Source of the DNA: Collinsella sp.
GTDB taxonomy: Bacteria > Actinomycetota > Coriobacteriia > Coriobacteriales > Coriobacteriaceae
DNA length: 64,000 bases
Assembly: GCA_019414645.1 (NCBI GenBank)
Contig: DXLP01000001.1
Coordinates: 1-64,000, forward strand
Reading direction: 5' to 3'
Under the pieces are notes generated by a model that was not told where the DNA came from, did not search any database, and was given only the letters and a program-made list of their open reading frames with translations. The translations under genes were made by a program, and so were the position numbers. This document shows positions 1 through 9,500 of the stretch, one piece after another (position 1 is the first letter of the stretch; each line of letters starts with the position of its first letter).

Positions 1-41
1 GGACATTGGGGGCAGACTTCTTTGCACCATCTTGGTGTATC

Positions 42-88
42 GGGGACAGGTATGTTTGCACCACATTGGCGCAGATTAACCTGTCCCC
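42..88. repeat. inverted repeat, GGGGACAGGT family
   Basis: A 10-bp perfect inverted repeat: GGGGACAGGT at 42-51 and ACCTGTCCCC at 79-88, with a 27-nt centre containing TTTGCACCA. The same GGGGACAGGTT/TTTGCACCA combination forms a longer perfect palindrome at 30911-30975. It lies upstream of the first gene and is taken as a dispersed palindromic repeat, not a terminator, because no T-run follows. Confidence 0.6.
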
Positions 89-143
89 CTTGCTCTAAAT
101 CGGGTATAAAGGCGTGCAGCATATCGAACGAAAGGCAATTTGC

Positions 144-617
144 ATGAATGACTTTATGAAGGGTCGCAATGGTGCTGACGAGCTCACCATCGTGATGGGT
201 TTTGCCGGCATCGTCATCGCGATGATCGGGTCGATGGCCCGCATCCAGTGGCTCAGCTGGATCGCCATCGCCGTCATCGTGATCGGCGTGCTGCGCGGCC
301 TGTCCAAAAACATCGATGCGCGTCGCAAGGAGAACGACGCCTTTGTCGCCGCGACCGCCAATGTTCCCGGCTTGGGCAAGTTCGTCGCAAGCTTGGGCGG
401 CGGGGCCGCAGCGGCCAGCACCTCACGCGCAGCCGGAACGAGCAAGGAAGACTTTGAGCGTGCCAAGCGTACGGCCAAGAAGATGTGGAAGGGCCGCAAG
501 ACCACGGCGTACCTCAAGTGCCCCAACTGCGGCCAGATGCTGTCCGTCCCCAAGGGCAAAGGCAAGATCCGCGTCACCTGCCCCAAGTGCCACGCCAAGA
601 TGGAAACGCGCTCCTAG
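144..617 (+). CDS. small membrane protein with C-terminal zinc ribbon
   Basis: A 157-residue protein of unknown role. The ATG at 144 is chosen because AAAGG lies about nine bases upstream; an upstream in-frame start at 114 lacks this. Two adjacent hydrophobic segments (roughly residues 11-28 and 33-52) predict a membrane hairpin near the N-terminus. A charged and Ala/Gly-rich linker follows, then a C-terminal zinc ribbon with CPNCG and CPKCH (two CxxC pairs, about 22 residues apart). The gene stands alone and ends at a strong hairpin terminator. The architecture (membrane hairpin plus cytoplasmic zinc ribbon) is clear; no function can be assigned. Confidence 0.75.
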   Translation: MNDFMKGRNGADELTIVMGFAGIVIAMIGSMARIQWLSWIAIAVIVIGVLRGLSKNIDARRKENDAFVAATANVPGLGKFVASLGGGAAAASTSRAAGTSKEDFERAKRTAKKMWKGRKTTAYLKCPNCGQMLSVPKGKGKIRVTCPKCHAKMETRS

Positions 618-641
618 CCGCTACACCATAGGACAAAATAA

Positions 642-677
642 AAGCCGAGGCCTCGCGCTGAGACCTCGGCTTTTTTG
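642..677. terminator. bidirectional Rho-independent terminator
   Basis: A perfect 9-bp stem, AAGCCGAGG (642-650) with CCTCGGCTT (664-672), is followed by a T-run on the plus strand and, read on the minus strand, by TTTTATTTT. It can end both the zinc-ribbon gene and the convergent amidohydrolase gene. Confidence 0.85.
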
Positions 678-724
678 ATTATGACAAAGGGATTGCCCCT
701 TTGTCGCATCGCCATATCGCGCGC

Positions 725-2095
725 TTACGCCACGCCGTCGCGGGCCAGCTCCTCGGCCAGCGCCTCAGCCGGCATGGCCATAATCGCGTCGAGCTCGGCG
801 TCCACCTCGGGAATACGCTTCACCTTGAGCTTGCGCATCAGATCACCGCGACACATCACGTGCATCGGCTCACGCAGCGCGCACAGGTCATCGAGCGGGT
901 TCTCGCGCGTCACCAGGATATCGGCGGCCTTACCGCACTCGATTGTGCCGGTCTCGCCGCCCAGTCCCAGCAGCTCGGCATTGACCTGCGTGGCCGTATG
1001 CAGCGCAAACGCATTACTCACGCCCACGTACTTGGCAAAATAGGCCACCTCGCGCCACATGTCGTACTGGGTCACGAACGGGCAGCTCGAATCCGTGCCC
1101 AGGCCTACCTTGATACCGGCTTCCAGCGCCGCACGAGCACTCTCGATAATGCCCGAGCACACGATGTCGCCGTTCTTCTTTTGCGTATCGGTCGAATGGG
1201 TCTTTTCCGGGTCGAGCAATACAAACGGCAGTGCGGGGCTGATCGTGCAGGTCACGCTCGGCGCGCGTCCCTCGAGCTGCGTGCCCGCGGCGCCACGGTA
1301 CAGTTCCAGGATCTCGGGCGTCAACGGAGCGCCGTGCTCAATCGTGTCAACGCCGGCCTCAAGCGCGGCCTTCACGCCCTCGGTACTCTCGACATGAGCC
1401 ATAACCGGAAGGCCCGTATCGTGTGCCGCCTTGCACGCCGCTGCGGCAACCTCCACCAGCATACGCAGCACGCCCGGCTCGCCCACCTCGGTCGCATCGA
1501 ACACACCGCCCGTTACGAACAGCTTAATGACATCGGCACCGCGAGCATACAGGTCGCGCACCTGCTCGGCCGCCTCGGCGGGACTGTTGGCCACCTGGGC
1601 GAACAAGCCCGCACCGTGACCGCCCGGCACCGTGACACCCGTTCCCGGCGCCACCAGACGCGGACCCTGATACTTGCCGGCATCGATAGCATCGCGCACG
1701 GCAAGATCGGCAAACAGCGGGTCGCCCGCGCCGCGCACCGTGGTCACGCCGCTTGCCAGCTGCTGCTGGGCGCTGCCCTTAAGAATGTGGCGCACGATGG
1801 CGCGCCCCACGGGATTATCGAGCTTCTTCATCAGCGCGCCCGCATCGCCCGCCGAAACCGGCTTGCCCGAGCCGCACAGATGCACATGCATATTGATGAG
1901 GCCCGGCATGAGATACGCCCCTGCCAGATCGATGACCTCGGCACCTGCAGGCGCCTGCGCCACAGCACTCGGCCCCATCCACGTGATGAGACCGCGCTCA
2001 ACTGCCACGGCCATGTCGGGCTGCGGCTCCATATGCTCCGAACCATCCAGGACGGTCGCATTGATAAACAACGTGGAACGATCGGCAGACGCCAT
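725..2095 (-). CDS. amidohydrolase family protein (imidazolonepropionase-like)
   Basis: A 456-residue metal-dependent hydrolase of the amidohydrolase superfamily. After an N-terminal beta domain, the metal-binding HVH motif appears at about residues 70-72 (GLINMHVHLCG). A conserved lysine lies in DVIKLFVTGG, histidines in VMAHVES and IEHGAPL, and a late aspartate in GLGTDSS. This layout fits the imidazolonepropionase/prolidase-like branch, whose substrates include cyclic amides and X-Pro dipeptides; the actual substrate cannot be read from sequence. The start at 2095 (MASADRS) is chosen because GGGAGGAG sits seven bases upstream; an in-frame start 11 codons earlier has no such site. The gene is monocistronic. 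Confidence 0.85.
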   Translation of the reverse strand: MASADRSTLFINATVLDGSEHMEPQPDMAVAVERGLITWMGPSAVAQAPAGAEVIDLAGAYLMPGLINMHVHLCGSGKPVSAGDAGALMKKLDNPVGRAIVRHILKGSAQQQLASGVTTVRGAGDPLFADLAVRDAIDAGKYQGPRLVAPGTGVTVPGGHGAGLFAQVANSPAEAAEQVRDLYARGADVIKLFVTGGVFDATEVGEPGVLRMLVEVAAAACKAAHDTGLPVMAHVESTEGVKAALEAGVDTIEHGAPLTPEILELYRGAAGTQLEGRAPSVTCTISPALPFVLLDPEKTHSTDTQKKNGDIVCSGIIESARAALEAGIKVGLGTDSSCPFVTQYDMWREVAYFAKYVGVSNAFALHTATQVNAELLGLGGETGTIECGKAADILVTRENPLDDLCALREPMHVMCRGDLMRKLKVKRIPEVDAELDAIMAMPAEALAEELARDGVA

Positions 2096-2246
2096 ATCGA
2101 GCTCCTCCCTCACGATTAACTTGAACATTTGTCCATTATCACCTAATGCAGCGAACTAAAGTCAAACATATCGGTTAACGGAGGGAAGAGAGGGTCGTGA
2201 GGATGAACAGACCAGTGCAGCGATGCTCCGGTCGTTCCAGCAAAAC

Positions 2247-2544
2247 GTCTTGATCTGTAACAGATAGACCGTCTTTAACCTTCCAAATGTTACAGATCGA
2301 GATCTTTCAGCACCGCGTCCAGCCTTTGTCTCAATCTGTAACAGTTGGATCGAATTTTGGCCGCTAGATGTTACAGATCGAGATATTCTCCAGCACCGTC
2401 GTCAAACGTCTAAATCTGTAACAAGTAGACAGGTTTTCGGCCTCTAGATGTTACAGATTGAGATCTTTTAGCGGTAGCCAACCTTTTGTCTTGATCTGTA
2501 ACAGTTACGAGGCCAAACGGCCCCTTGTTGTTACAGATCGAGAC
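2247..2544. repeat. palindrome array I: four 57-nt units
   Basis: Four units at 2247-2303, 2328-2384, 2408-2464 and 2488-2544, each exactly 57 nt: a 16-nt arm (consensus GTCTYRATCTGTAACA), a 25-nt centre, and the complementary arm (TGTTACAGATYGAGAY). The spacers between units are 24, 23 and 23 nt. Centres are only partly conserved, with a TTT core and often ending CTAGA. The array lies between the amidohydrolase gene and the 3' end of the nuclease gene. Its spacer lengths match array II on the other side of that gene, and its first spacer is almost identical to the first of array II. Confidence 0.95.
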
Positions 2545-2585
2545 AAACTCGGCAGGAACAACCACATTCGCGTCAGTTGCACCCC

Positions 2586-3680
2586 TTAGCGCCCATACCA
2601 CTGACGCTTCCATCCCTCAGCCAAATCGGCCCGCTGCGGAATACCTGCTAGCCTCATCTTTTCAACCAGCTTCCCCGGGTTCTTGAGTTCATCAAACGTG
2701 AACCGAAGCACCTTGTGCCCGAGCATTGTCAGATGAGATTCCCGCTGACGCTCTGCCACGAACGGGTCGACCGGCTCCCGACCCTCGCCGTTCTGCAAGG
2801 TATACTTCCCCTTTCCGTCGAGCTCGCCAATCACGCACGTCCCGTCCTCGAGCCTCCAGAAATAATCGACCCGAAACACCTGGCTCGAATCGAGCGGGTC
2901 GCGAAACTCCACCTGCAACTCCGGAACCGGAAAGCCGTATGCAATAAAGAACGCCCGAAAGCGAGACTCGCCGCCGTTCTCGGACAGCCCGTCCGCATGC
3001 GACGCAATCACCTGAGCTCTGCGATACCCTCGCCTGCCCTCGCAATCGACCTGGAGCCGTTCGCAGAGGTCGTCGCGCGATACGTCCCTTGCCCGCAATG
3101 CAGAATCGGCGATCGCCAACCCGTAGGAGAACGGCGCATGCAGCAGACAATCCTCCACCGTGCGCCAAAACGGCGTCACCCGCACGCCATCGACTTGTTC
3201 AAGTGCACCCGCCGCCTGCGGACGCAGCAGTCTACACCCCATACTCAATGCCACCGAACAACCCGTCTTGACCAAGTAACGCGGCCCGAGCAGATCATTC
3301 GGCACCTCCAGACCCCATATCAGCGCGGCATCATATCCCCAAAACGCCCAATCGGGGTGAAACTCGGCAAGCCCCTTGATGGTCCACCGCGCCCGCTCCG
3401 GCGGCGTCAACGCATCCCATTCATGCTGAAAACAGAAAAGGTGCGACTCGGGCTCCGCAATATCGTCTGTGCCCACATGGCGCCGCAGCCACATGAGCTC
3501 GGCATTGTCGTGCGTCACAAGCGGCACGCCTTGTTCAGCCGCCTCCGTGAGCCTGGCAAGCATCCTATTCCGCGCCAAGGTGTTACGTGTTGCATGCTTG
3601 TGTTTAAAAACGGTATTAGACACTTCCATCACCACCACATCGAAAAAATGGGCCATCGCCGCTGTTACCGCCGCTGACAA
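2586..3680 (-). CDS. DUF559-like endonuclease fold protein bracketed by palindrome arrays
   Basis: A protein of up to 364 residues. The last third resembles the Vsr-like DUF559 family: SENGGESRFR (about 233-242), a conserved aspartate in RVDYFW (D272), then GELDGKGKY (E286, D288, K290) and a C-terminal VLRFTFDEL strand-helix. This D...ExDGK spacing is compatible with a PD-(D/E)XK-type active site. The N-terminal two thirds resemble the AbiEi-like proteins often fused to this domain in Actinobacteria, but that match is weak. The start is uncertain: the longest frame begins with TTG at 3680, three bases from array II, while ATG codons at 3656 and 3629 are alternatives; none has a good ribosome binding site. 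Nuclease activity is inferred. Confidence 0.7.
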   Translation of the reverse strand: MSAAVTAAMAHFFDVVVMEVSNTVFKHKHATRNTLARNRMLARLTEAAEQGVPLVTHDNAELMWLRRHVGTDDIAEPESHLFCFQHEWDALTPPERARWTIKGLAEFHPDWAFWGYDAALIWGLEVPNDLLGPRYLVKTGCSVALSMGCRLLRPQAAGALEQVDGVRVTPFWRTVEDCLLHAPFSYGLAIADSALRARDVSRDDLCERLQVDCEGRRGYRRAQVIASHADGLSENGGESRFRAFFIAYGFPVPELQVEFRDPLDSSQVFRVDYFWRLEDGTCVIGELDGKGKYTLQNGEGREPVDPFVAERQRESHLTMLGHKVLRFTFDELKNPGKLVEKMRLAGIPQRADLAEGWKRQWYGR

Positions 3681-3682
3681 AT

Positions 3683-3980
3683 GTCTTGATCTGTAACAGG
3701 AAGACAGTCTTTGAGCCTCTAGATGTTACAGATCAAGATCTTTCGGCACCGCGTCCAACCTTTGTCTCGATCTGTAACAGTTGGGTCGAGTTTTGGCCTG
3801 TAGATGTTACAGATTGAGACATTCCCCCTGCCAGGTTCCAAACATCTCGATCTGTAACAGTTAGGCGTCCTCCAGACCCCTAAACGTTACAGATTTAGAC
3901 AAATCAGCGGCGCCCAAGTATTCGTCTCGATCTGTAACAGGTAGACCGGTTTTTTGTCCCTAAACGTTACAGACCGAGAC
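3683..3980. repeat. palindrome array II: four 57-nt units
   Basis: Four 57-nt units at 3683-3739, 3764-3820, 3844-3900 and 3924-3980, spacers 24, 23 and 23 nt. The arms match array I; units 7 and 8 of the family (the last two here) have CGTTACAGA in place of TGTTACAGA in the right arm. In the unit at 3844 the stem extends into the centre (TTAGG with CCTAA). The array abuts the 5' end of the nuclease gene and precedes the 3' end of the next minus-strand gene. Confidence 0.95.
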
Positions 3981-4016
3981 TAATAGACGGGCGGCGGCGC
4001 TGCGGCTGCCCATCCC

Positions 4017-4724
4017 CTACTCCCATTCCTGTTCGTAGATGTTGAGGGACTTTACGTAGCGCCCCTGGGCACCCATGGTGTCGCGGACCAACCTCAAAAA
4101 GAAGCTGATACACGAGGTGTCGAAACCGTCCTCTAGGTCCTCGGGATGCACCGCGCCGGGCCCGTCGACCGCCGTATCGCTCAGGCGCGCGATGTCATAC
4201 AGGTAGAGCTGCCCCGCCGTCAGCCAGACATCGTCGACGCACGCGAGACGCACCGCAATCGCACCATCGCGCCAGTGCTCTTTTTGCACGATATGTGGGT
4301 CGTAGACATCAAAACGACGGTCGGTGCGCGTGTCGCGCAGCGCGACCATACCAGTCACAGGATCCTTGTCCAAAATGCCAAAGCGCGAGAAATACTGCGT
4401 GTCGCGCACCTGTTCGAGCCGTCTGAGCGAAGCAGGCGAAAGCGACGTCGGTGGCTCGTCCACATACAGCTCCAGCAGCGTCTTGTCATGGTAATAGGGA
4501 CGCTCGAACAGCAGCCAATCGGTAAATGCCATGTTATAGGCCATGATTTCGTTTTGCGAGGGCTCCTCGCAATAGCTGAGCCATGGATCGACGATAATCT
4601 CGAACTGCTCGCGTGCCGGCTCCAGGAATTGGAACTTCCGCAGCATCCAAAAGTGAGCCATGTCGGCAATATCGTTGCCGACGGCCTCGGCCAGACGTCC
4701 CCGGTCCAAAACATGATCAGCCAT
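4017..4724 (-). CDS. conserved-looking hypothetical protein
   Basis: A 235-residue soluble protein that I do not recognise. The start is well supported: GAGGAGG lies five bases before the ATG. The sequence is rich in aromatic and acidic residues (for example HFWMLRKFQFLEPAREQF near residue 24 and ERPYYHDKTLLELYVDEPP in the middle) with no signal peptide or membrane segment. There are no cysteine pairs or nucleotide-binding loops. It ends just after palindrome array II and has no operon partner. Codon use is like that of its neighbours, so it is probably a resident gene. Function unknown. Confidence 0.7.
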   Translation of the reverse strand: MADHVLDRGRLAEAVGNDIADMAHFWMLRKFQFLEPAREQFEIIVDPWLSYCEEPSQNEIMAYNMAFTDWLLFERPYYHDKTLLELYVDEPPTSLSPASLRRLEQVRDTQYFSRFGILDKDPVTGMVALRDTRTDRRFDVYDPHIVQKEHWRDGAIAVRLACVDDVWLTAGQLYLYDIARLSDTAVDGPGAVHPEDLEDGFDTSCISFFLRLVRDTMGAQGRYVKSLNIYEQEWE

Positions 4725-4837
4725 GGCATCCTCCTCAAACTGATGAACCTCAATTTGAGCTTACGGGGAGGGCCGGTGGTCGCCGCCAGCGCGGACGAAA
4801 TGGGCATAAGGCTGCAAACCAGATGCTGACCAAGCAC

Positions 4838-4867
4838 TTGACAGAACGCTTGACCGATACGTTATAC
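4838..4867 (+). promoter_or_regulatory. possible orphan sigma-70 promoter
   Basis: A perfect TTGACA (4838-4843) is followed after 18 nt by TTATAC (4862-4867) on the plus strand, in a gap of about 340 bases that has no protein gene (4725-5066). The hairpin at 5020-5053 lies downstream, so a small RNA of roughly 180 nt is conceivable. The spacing is longer than ideal and no plus-strand T-run follows the hairpin. Confidence 0.3.
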
Positions 4868-5012
4868 CGAAGCAAAACCCCAGTTAAACATAGACAAATA
4901 AACAGAGATTTTGAGCTTGCCAGCCGCAGCCATCACGAAAACAGCAAGGCGCCGCGAACCCGCACGTCAGCAAATGAGCAGTCAGACGTTAAGAGTGTCC
5001 CCGACGACTAGA

Positions 5013-5053
5013 CAAAAAAGCGCGTCCCCAATGACTAGTCGTTGGGGACGCGC
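5013..5053 (-). terminator. terminator of gltBD, GGGGAC/ACTAGT palindrome
   Basis: A 12-bp perfect stem, GCGCGTCCCCAA (5020-5031) with TTGGGGACGCGC (5042-5053), and a TGACTAGTCG loop. On the minus strand it is followed by TTTTTT and lies 14 bases after the gltD stop. The ACTAGTC plus GGGGAC core recurs at 41891-41983 and 42955-43001. Confidence 0.8.
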
Positions 5054-5066
5054 CTGAATGACTACC

Positions 5067-6548
5067 TTACAGCCTCAAGTCCTCGGCGACCTCGGCAGCG
5101 CAGGCGAGGGCATCGGCCATGGCGCTCACCACGAGCGAGCTGCCGTTGCGGGCATCACCGGCCACATACACCGGCGCGGCATCCGCAGCAACACCATCCA
5201 CGCGGGCCGCAAGGTGCGAGCCTTCGGAGGCCATCACGGGCAGCGGGCGGCCCGCCGTGGCAGCGGGCACGCCGACGGCTTCGAACACGCTGTGCTCCGG
5301 ACCCGTAAAGCCGCAGGCGATGAGCACCAGCTGCGCCGGCACTTCGCGCTCGGAGCCCGCAATGCGTTCGGGCTTGCCGACCGACCAATCCAGGTTGACC
5401 ACGCGCAGGCCCGCGGCCGCGCCCTTCTTGTCCAGCAGCACCTCAAGCGTATCCACGCCCCAGGCACGCATCTCGCCACCCATCGCAGCGATAGCCTCCT
5501 GCTGGCCGTAGTCGGTCTTCTTAACGTTGGGCCACTGCGGCCAGGGGTTGCTCGCCGCGCGCTTATCGGGCGCAGCCGGCAAAAACTCAAACTGGCGCAC
5601 GCTGCGCGCACCCTGGCGCACCGCGGTACCCACGCAGTCGTTGCCGGTATCGCCGCCGCCAATGACCACAACGTCCAAGCCGTGCGCGTTCACCGCGAGC
5701 TCACCACCATCGAGCACCGAGACGGTCGAAGCCGTCAGGTAGTCCACGGCATACACCACGCCCGGGGCATCCACGTTCGTAGCCGAAAGACCGCGGGGCG
5801 CACGAGCGCCGGCAGCCACCACAACGGCGTCAAAGCCATTGAGCTTGGCCGCCACCGCAGGATTCGTAACGTCAGCACCCAGCTCAAACACAATGCCCAG
5901 CTCGCGCATGAGCGCCACGCGACGCTCGACCACGGACTTCTCGAGCTTCATATTGGGAATGCCGTACATGAGCAGACCGCCCGGACGGTCGTCGCGCTCA
6001 AACACCGTCACGCGGGCGCCACGACGCGCAAGCTCCCATGCTGCCACCAGACCAGCAGGACCGGAGCCCACCACGGCAACCGAGGGTGCGCCCTCCCCTG
6101 CCGGCTCAAAGCGACGCGGACCGCCATTTGCCCACTCATGGTCGCTGATCGCGCGCTCGTTATCGTGAATCGTCGTGGGCTTGCCGTCGACCGAACCCAG
6201 GTTGCATGCGGCCTCGCACAGCGCCGGGCACACACGGCTCGTAAACTCGGGCATGGGCGAGGTGAGCGACAAGCGCTCGGCAGCCTCGTCCCAACGACCG
6301 CGATACACCAGCTCGTTCCACTCAGGAATCAGGTTATGCAGCGGGCAGCCGCTCGGGCGTGCCTTGCCAAAGCTCGCGCCCATCTGGCAAAACGCCACAC
6401 CGCACATCATGCAGCGGCTCGCCTGGGCGCGGCGCGCATCGTCGTCGAGCTCCACGTACAGCGGATCGAAATCGCGGCTACGCTCCTCCACAGGGCGCAG
6501 CTCGTGGGTCACGCGATCGATATCAAGAAAAGCACCGGGCTTGCCCAT
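5067..6548 (-). CDS. gltD: glutamate synthase small (beta) subunit
   Basis: A 493-residue NADPH-dependent subunit that passes electrons through FAD and iron-sulfur clusters to the large subunit for glutamate formation from glutamine and 2-oxoglutarate. The N-terminal ferredoxin-like region has CMMCGVAFC, GCPLHN and RVCPALCEAAC clusters. The FAD-binding motif VVGSGPAGLVAAWELARRG follows near residue 147, and the NAD(P)H motif VVIGGGDTGNDC near residue 290. The start has AAGGAGG upstream, inside the last codons of gltB; the two genes are five bases apart and surely co-transcribed. Length is typical of the family. A strong terminator follows. Confidence 0.97.
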   Translation of the reverse strand: MGKPGAFLDIDRVTHELRPVEERSRDFDPLYVELDDDARRAQASRCMMCGVAFCQMGASFGKARPSGCPLHNLIPEWNELVYRGRWDEAAERLSLTSPMPEFTSRVCPALCEAACNLGSVDGKPTTIHDNERAISDHEWANGGPRRFEPAGEGAPSVAVVGSGPAGLVAAWELARRGARVTVFERDDRPGGLLMYGIPNMKLEKSVVERRVALMRELGIVFELGADVTNPAVAAKLNGFDAVVVAAGARAPRGLSATNVDAPGVVYAVDYLTASTVSVLDGGELAVNAHGLDVVVIGGGDTGNDCVGTAVRQGARSVRQFEFLPAAPDKRAASNPWPQWPNVKKTDYGQQEAIAAMGGEMRAWGVDTLEVLLDKKGAAAGLRVVNLDWSVGKPERIAGSEREVPAQLVLIACGFTGPEHSVFEAVGVPAATAGRPLPVMASEGSHLAARVDGVAADAAPVYVAGDARNGSSLVVSAMADALACAAEVAEDLRL

Positions 6549-6553
6549 GGCAC

Positions 6554-9500
6554 TTACGCCTCCTTCTTGTTCGAAGCAACAGAGCTGGCAGCCACGGACG
6601 CAGCGCCCGTGACATCGAAGCGAGCGACATCCGCGGCGCTCGCGCGACCGGTCACAATGTCAAACGCCAGCTCCTCAGCCTGCGCATGCGTCTTGCCCAC
6701 GGGCTCGGCCGCAGCGACAATCGCCAGCACGCGTTCGTACTCAGTCGGAATGACCTTCACAAAGTGCTTGCTCATCGTCTCAAAGCTGTAGAGCAGCTTA
6801 ATGCCGCGCGGGCTCTGCGTCGCGTCCACGTGCTCTTGGATGAGCGCACGAATCTGCGCCAGCTCGTCGGCCGTCGGGGCCTTGAGCTCCACGCTCTCAT
6901 GGTTCACGCGGGCGTCGAGCGTGCCGTATTGGTCAAAGACATAGGCCGCGCCGCCCGTCATACCGGCGGCAAAGTTCTGCCCGACCTCGCCCAGGATGAG
7001 CGCCAGACCGCCCGTCATGTACTCGCAGCCATGATTGCCGCAGCCCTCGACCACCACGGTGGCACCGGAGTTACGCACGGCAAAACGCTGGCCGGCAAGA
7101 CCGTTAATGAAGCCGCGGCCGCTCGTAGCACCAAAGAACGCAACGTTGCCCACGATGATGTTCTCGTCGAACTTGTAGGTCGCATGCGGATTGGGGCGCA
7201 CCGACACCTCGCCGCCCGAAAGGCCCTTGCCAAAGTAATCGTTGGCGTCGCCGCACACGTTGAGCGTAATGCCGCGCGGCAGGAAGGCACCAAAGCTCTG
7301 ACCGGCCGAACCATCGCAATCGACGGTGATGGAGCCGGCGGGCAGGCCCTCGGGATGCGCCTTGGTCACCGCGTTGCCCAAGATGGTGCCCACGCAGCGG
7401 TTGACGTTGGCGATATCGGCGCGGAAGCGAATCGGACGCAGGTGTGCACGGGCATCGGCCGTATAGGGCACAAACAACGTGGAGTCGAGCGTCTTGTCGA
7501 GCTCGCTGTCCGCGGCCATCTGCGGCAGGAAGTGGCGACCGTCGGCACCCGGGATATGGGCACCGAACTCGCAGGTCGCGCTCGCCAGCACGGGCGACAG
7601 ATCGAGCAGGTTTGCCTTGCGGTTGCCCGGGACCTCGATCTGACGCAAGCACTCGGGATGGCCGACCATCTCGTCGACGGTGCGGAAGCCCAGGCTCGCC
7701 ATGATCTCGCGCAGCTGCTCGGCCACAAAGAGCATAAAGTGCTCAACGTGCTCGGGCTTACCGCGGAAGCCGTGACGCAGGCGGCAGTTTTGCGTCGCGA
7801 TGCCGGCCGGACAGGTATCCTGCTGGCAGTCACGCTGCATGAGGCAGCCCATGGAGATGAGTGGCATGGTAGCAAAGCCAAACTCCTCGGCGCCCAACAG
7901 GCAAGCGACAGCAACATCGGTGCCGTCCATGAGCTTGCCATCGGCCTCGAGCACCACGCGCGAGCGCAGGCCGTTTTGCAGCAGCGTCTGCTGGGCCTCG
8001 GCAAGGCCAAGCTCCAGCGGCAGGCCCGCATGCCAGATAGAGTCGCGCGCAGCGGCGCCCGAGCCGCCATTGTGACCGCTGATCAAGATCTTGTCGGCCG
8101 CGCCCTTGGCCACACCGGTGGCGATGGTGCCGACGCCGGCCTCGCTGACCAGCTTGACCGACACGCGCGCGCCGGGGTTGGCGTTCTTAAGATCGAAGAT
8201 AAGCTCCGCCAGGTCCTCGATGGAGTAGATGTCGTGGTGCGGCGGAGGCGAGATCAGGCCGATGCCGGGCGTGGACTGACGGACCTCGGCAATCCAGGGG
8301 TAGACCTTCTTGCCGGGCAGGTGTCCGCCCTCGCCGGGTTTGGCGCCCTGGGCCATCTTGATCTGAATCTCAAAGGCGCTGCACAGGTAGCGGCTCGTCA
8401 CGCCAAAGCGCGCGCTTGCCACCTGCTTGATGGCGGAATTCTTGGAGTCACCGTTGGCCAGCGGGGTCTCGCGACGCGGATCCTCGCCGCCCTCGCCCGA
8501 GTTGGAACGACCGTGCAGGCGGTTCATGGCGATGGCCATGCACTCGTGTGCCTCTTTGCTGATGGAACCGTACGACATGGCGCCGGTGTTAAAGCGGCGG
8601 ACGATGTTGAGCGCGGGCTCCACCTCGTCGAGCGAAACCGGCGTGCGACCGTTGGCATTAAAGTCCAGCAGGTCACGCAGGCGCACGGCACGGCCGGTGC
8701 GGTGCAGGCGGGCGCTGTACTCCTTAAAGGTGTCGTAGCTGTCCTCACGGCAGGCGGTCTGCAGCAAGTAGACAGTCTGCGGATCGATGAGGTGATCCTC
8801 GCCGCCAAGCGGGCGCCACTTGGTCAGGCCCAGCGTGGGCAGTTGATCGGGAGCCGGGCTCTTAAGGATAGCGAGCGCGGCGTCGTAGCGCTCGTTTTGC
8901 TCGCGCTCAACGTCCTCGACACCCATACCGCCCACACGGCTCACCGTGCCAGCGAAGTACGCATTGACGAACTCCGGCGTAAAGCCCACGGCCTCGAAGA
9001 TCTGCGCCGAATGGTAGCTCTGCACCGTGGAGATGCCCATCTTGGACATGATGGAAACGATGCCGGCGGTCGCAGCCTTGTTGTAGTTGGCGATGCCCTG
9101 CTCGGCTGTCACGTCCAGATCGCCGTGCGCCGCCAAGTCGCGAATGCACGCATGCGCGTTGTACGGATAGATGCCGCTCGCGGAGTAGCCCACCAGCGCC
9201 GCAAAGTCGTGCGGGGACACGGCATCGCCGCACTCCACCACGATGTCGGCAAAGGTACGCACGCCGGCGCGGATCAGGTGGTTGTGCACGCAGCCCACGG
9301 CGAGCAGTGACGGTACGGGTACCTCGCCTGCGGCAGCGCGGTCGCTCAATACCACGATGTTCACGCCGTCGCGGACCGCAGCCTCAACGTCCTCTGCAAG
9401 CTGCTTGAGCGCAGCCTGCAGCGCGCCCTCACCCGCATCGCGGCGGTACACGGCACGGAACCGGCGGGTCTTAAAGCCAACACGGTCAATCGCGCAAATG

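Noticed and set aside
2247..3980. The 57-nt units as ordinary Rho-independent terminators
   Set aside because: The loop is about 25 nt, no T-run follows, and up to four copies in a row at fixed spacing is not how terminators occur.
6359..9310. A very long open frame of 983 codons on the plus strand opposite gltB
   Set aside because: It is antisense to clear glutamate synthase sequence, has no recognisable domain and arises from the high-GC codon bias.
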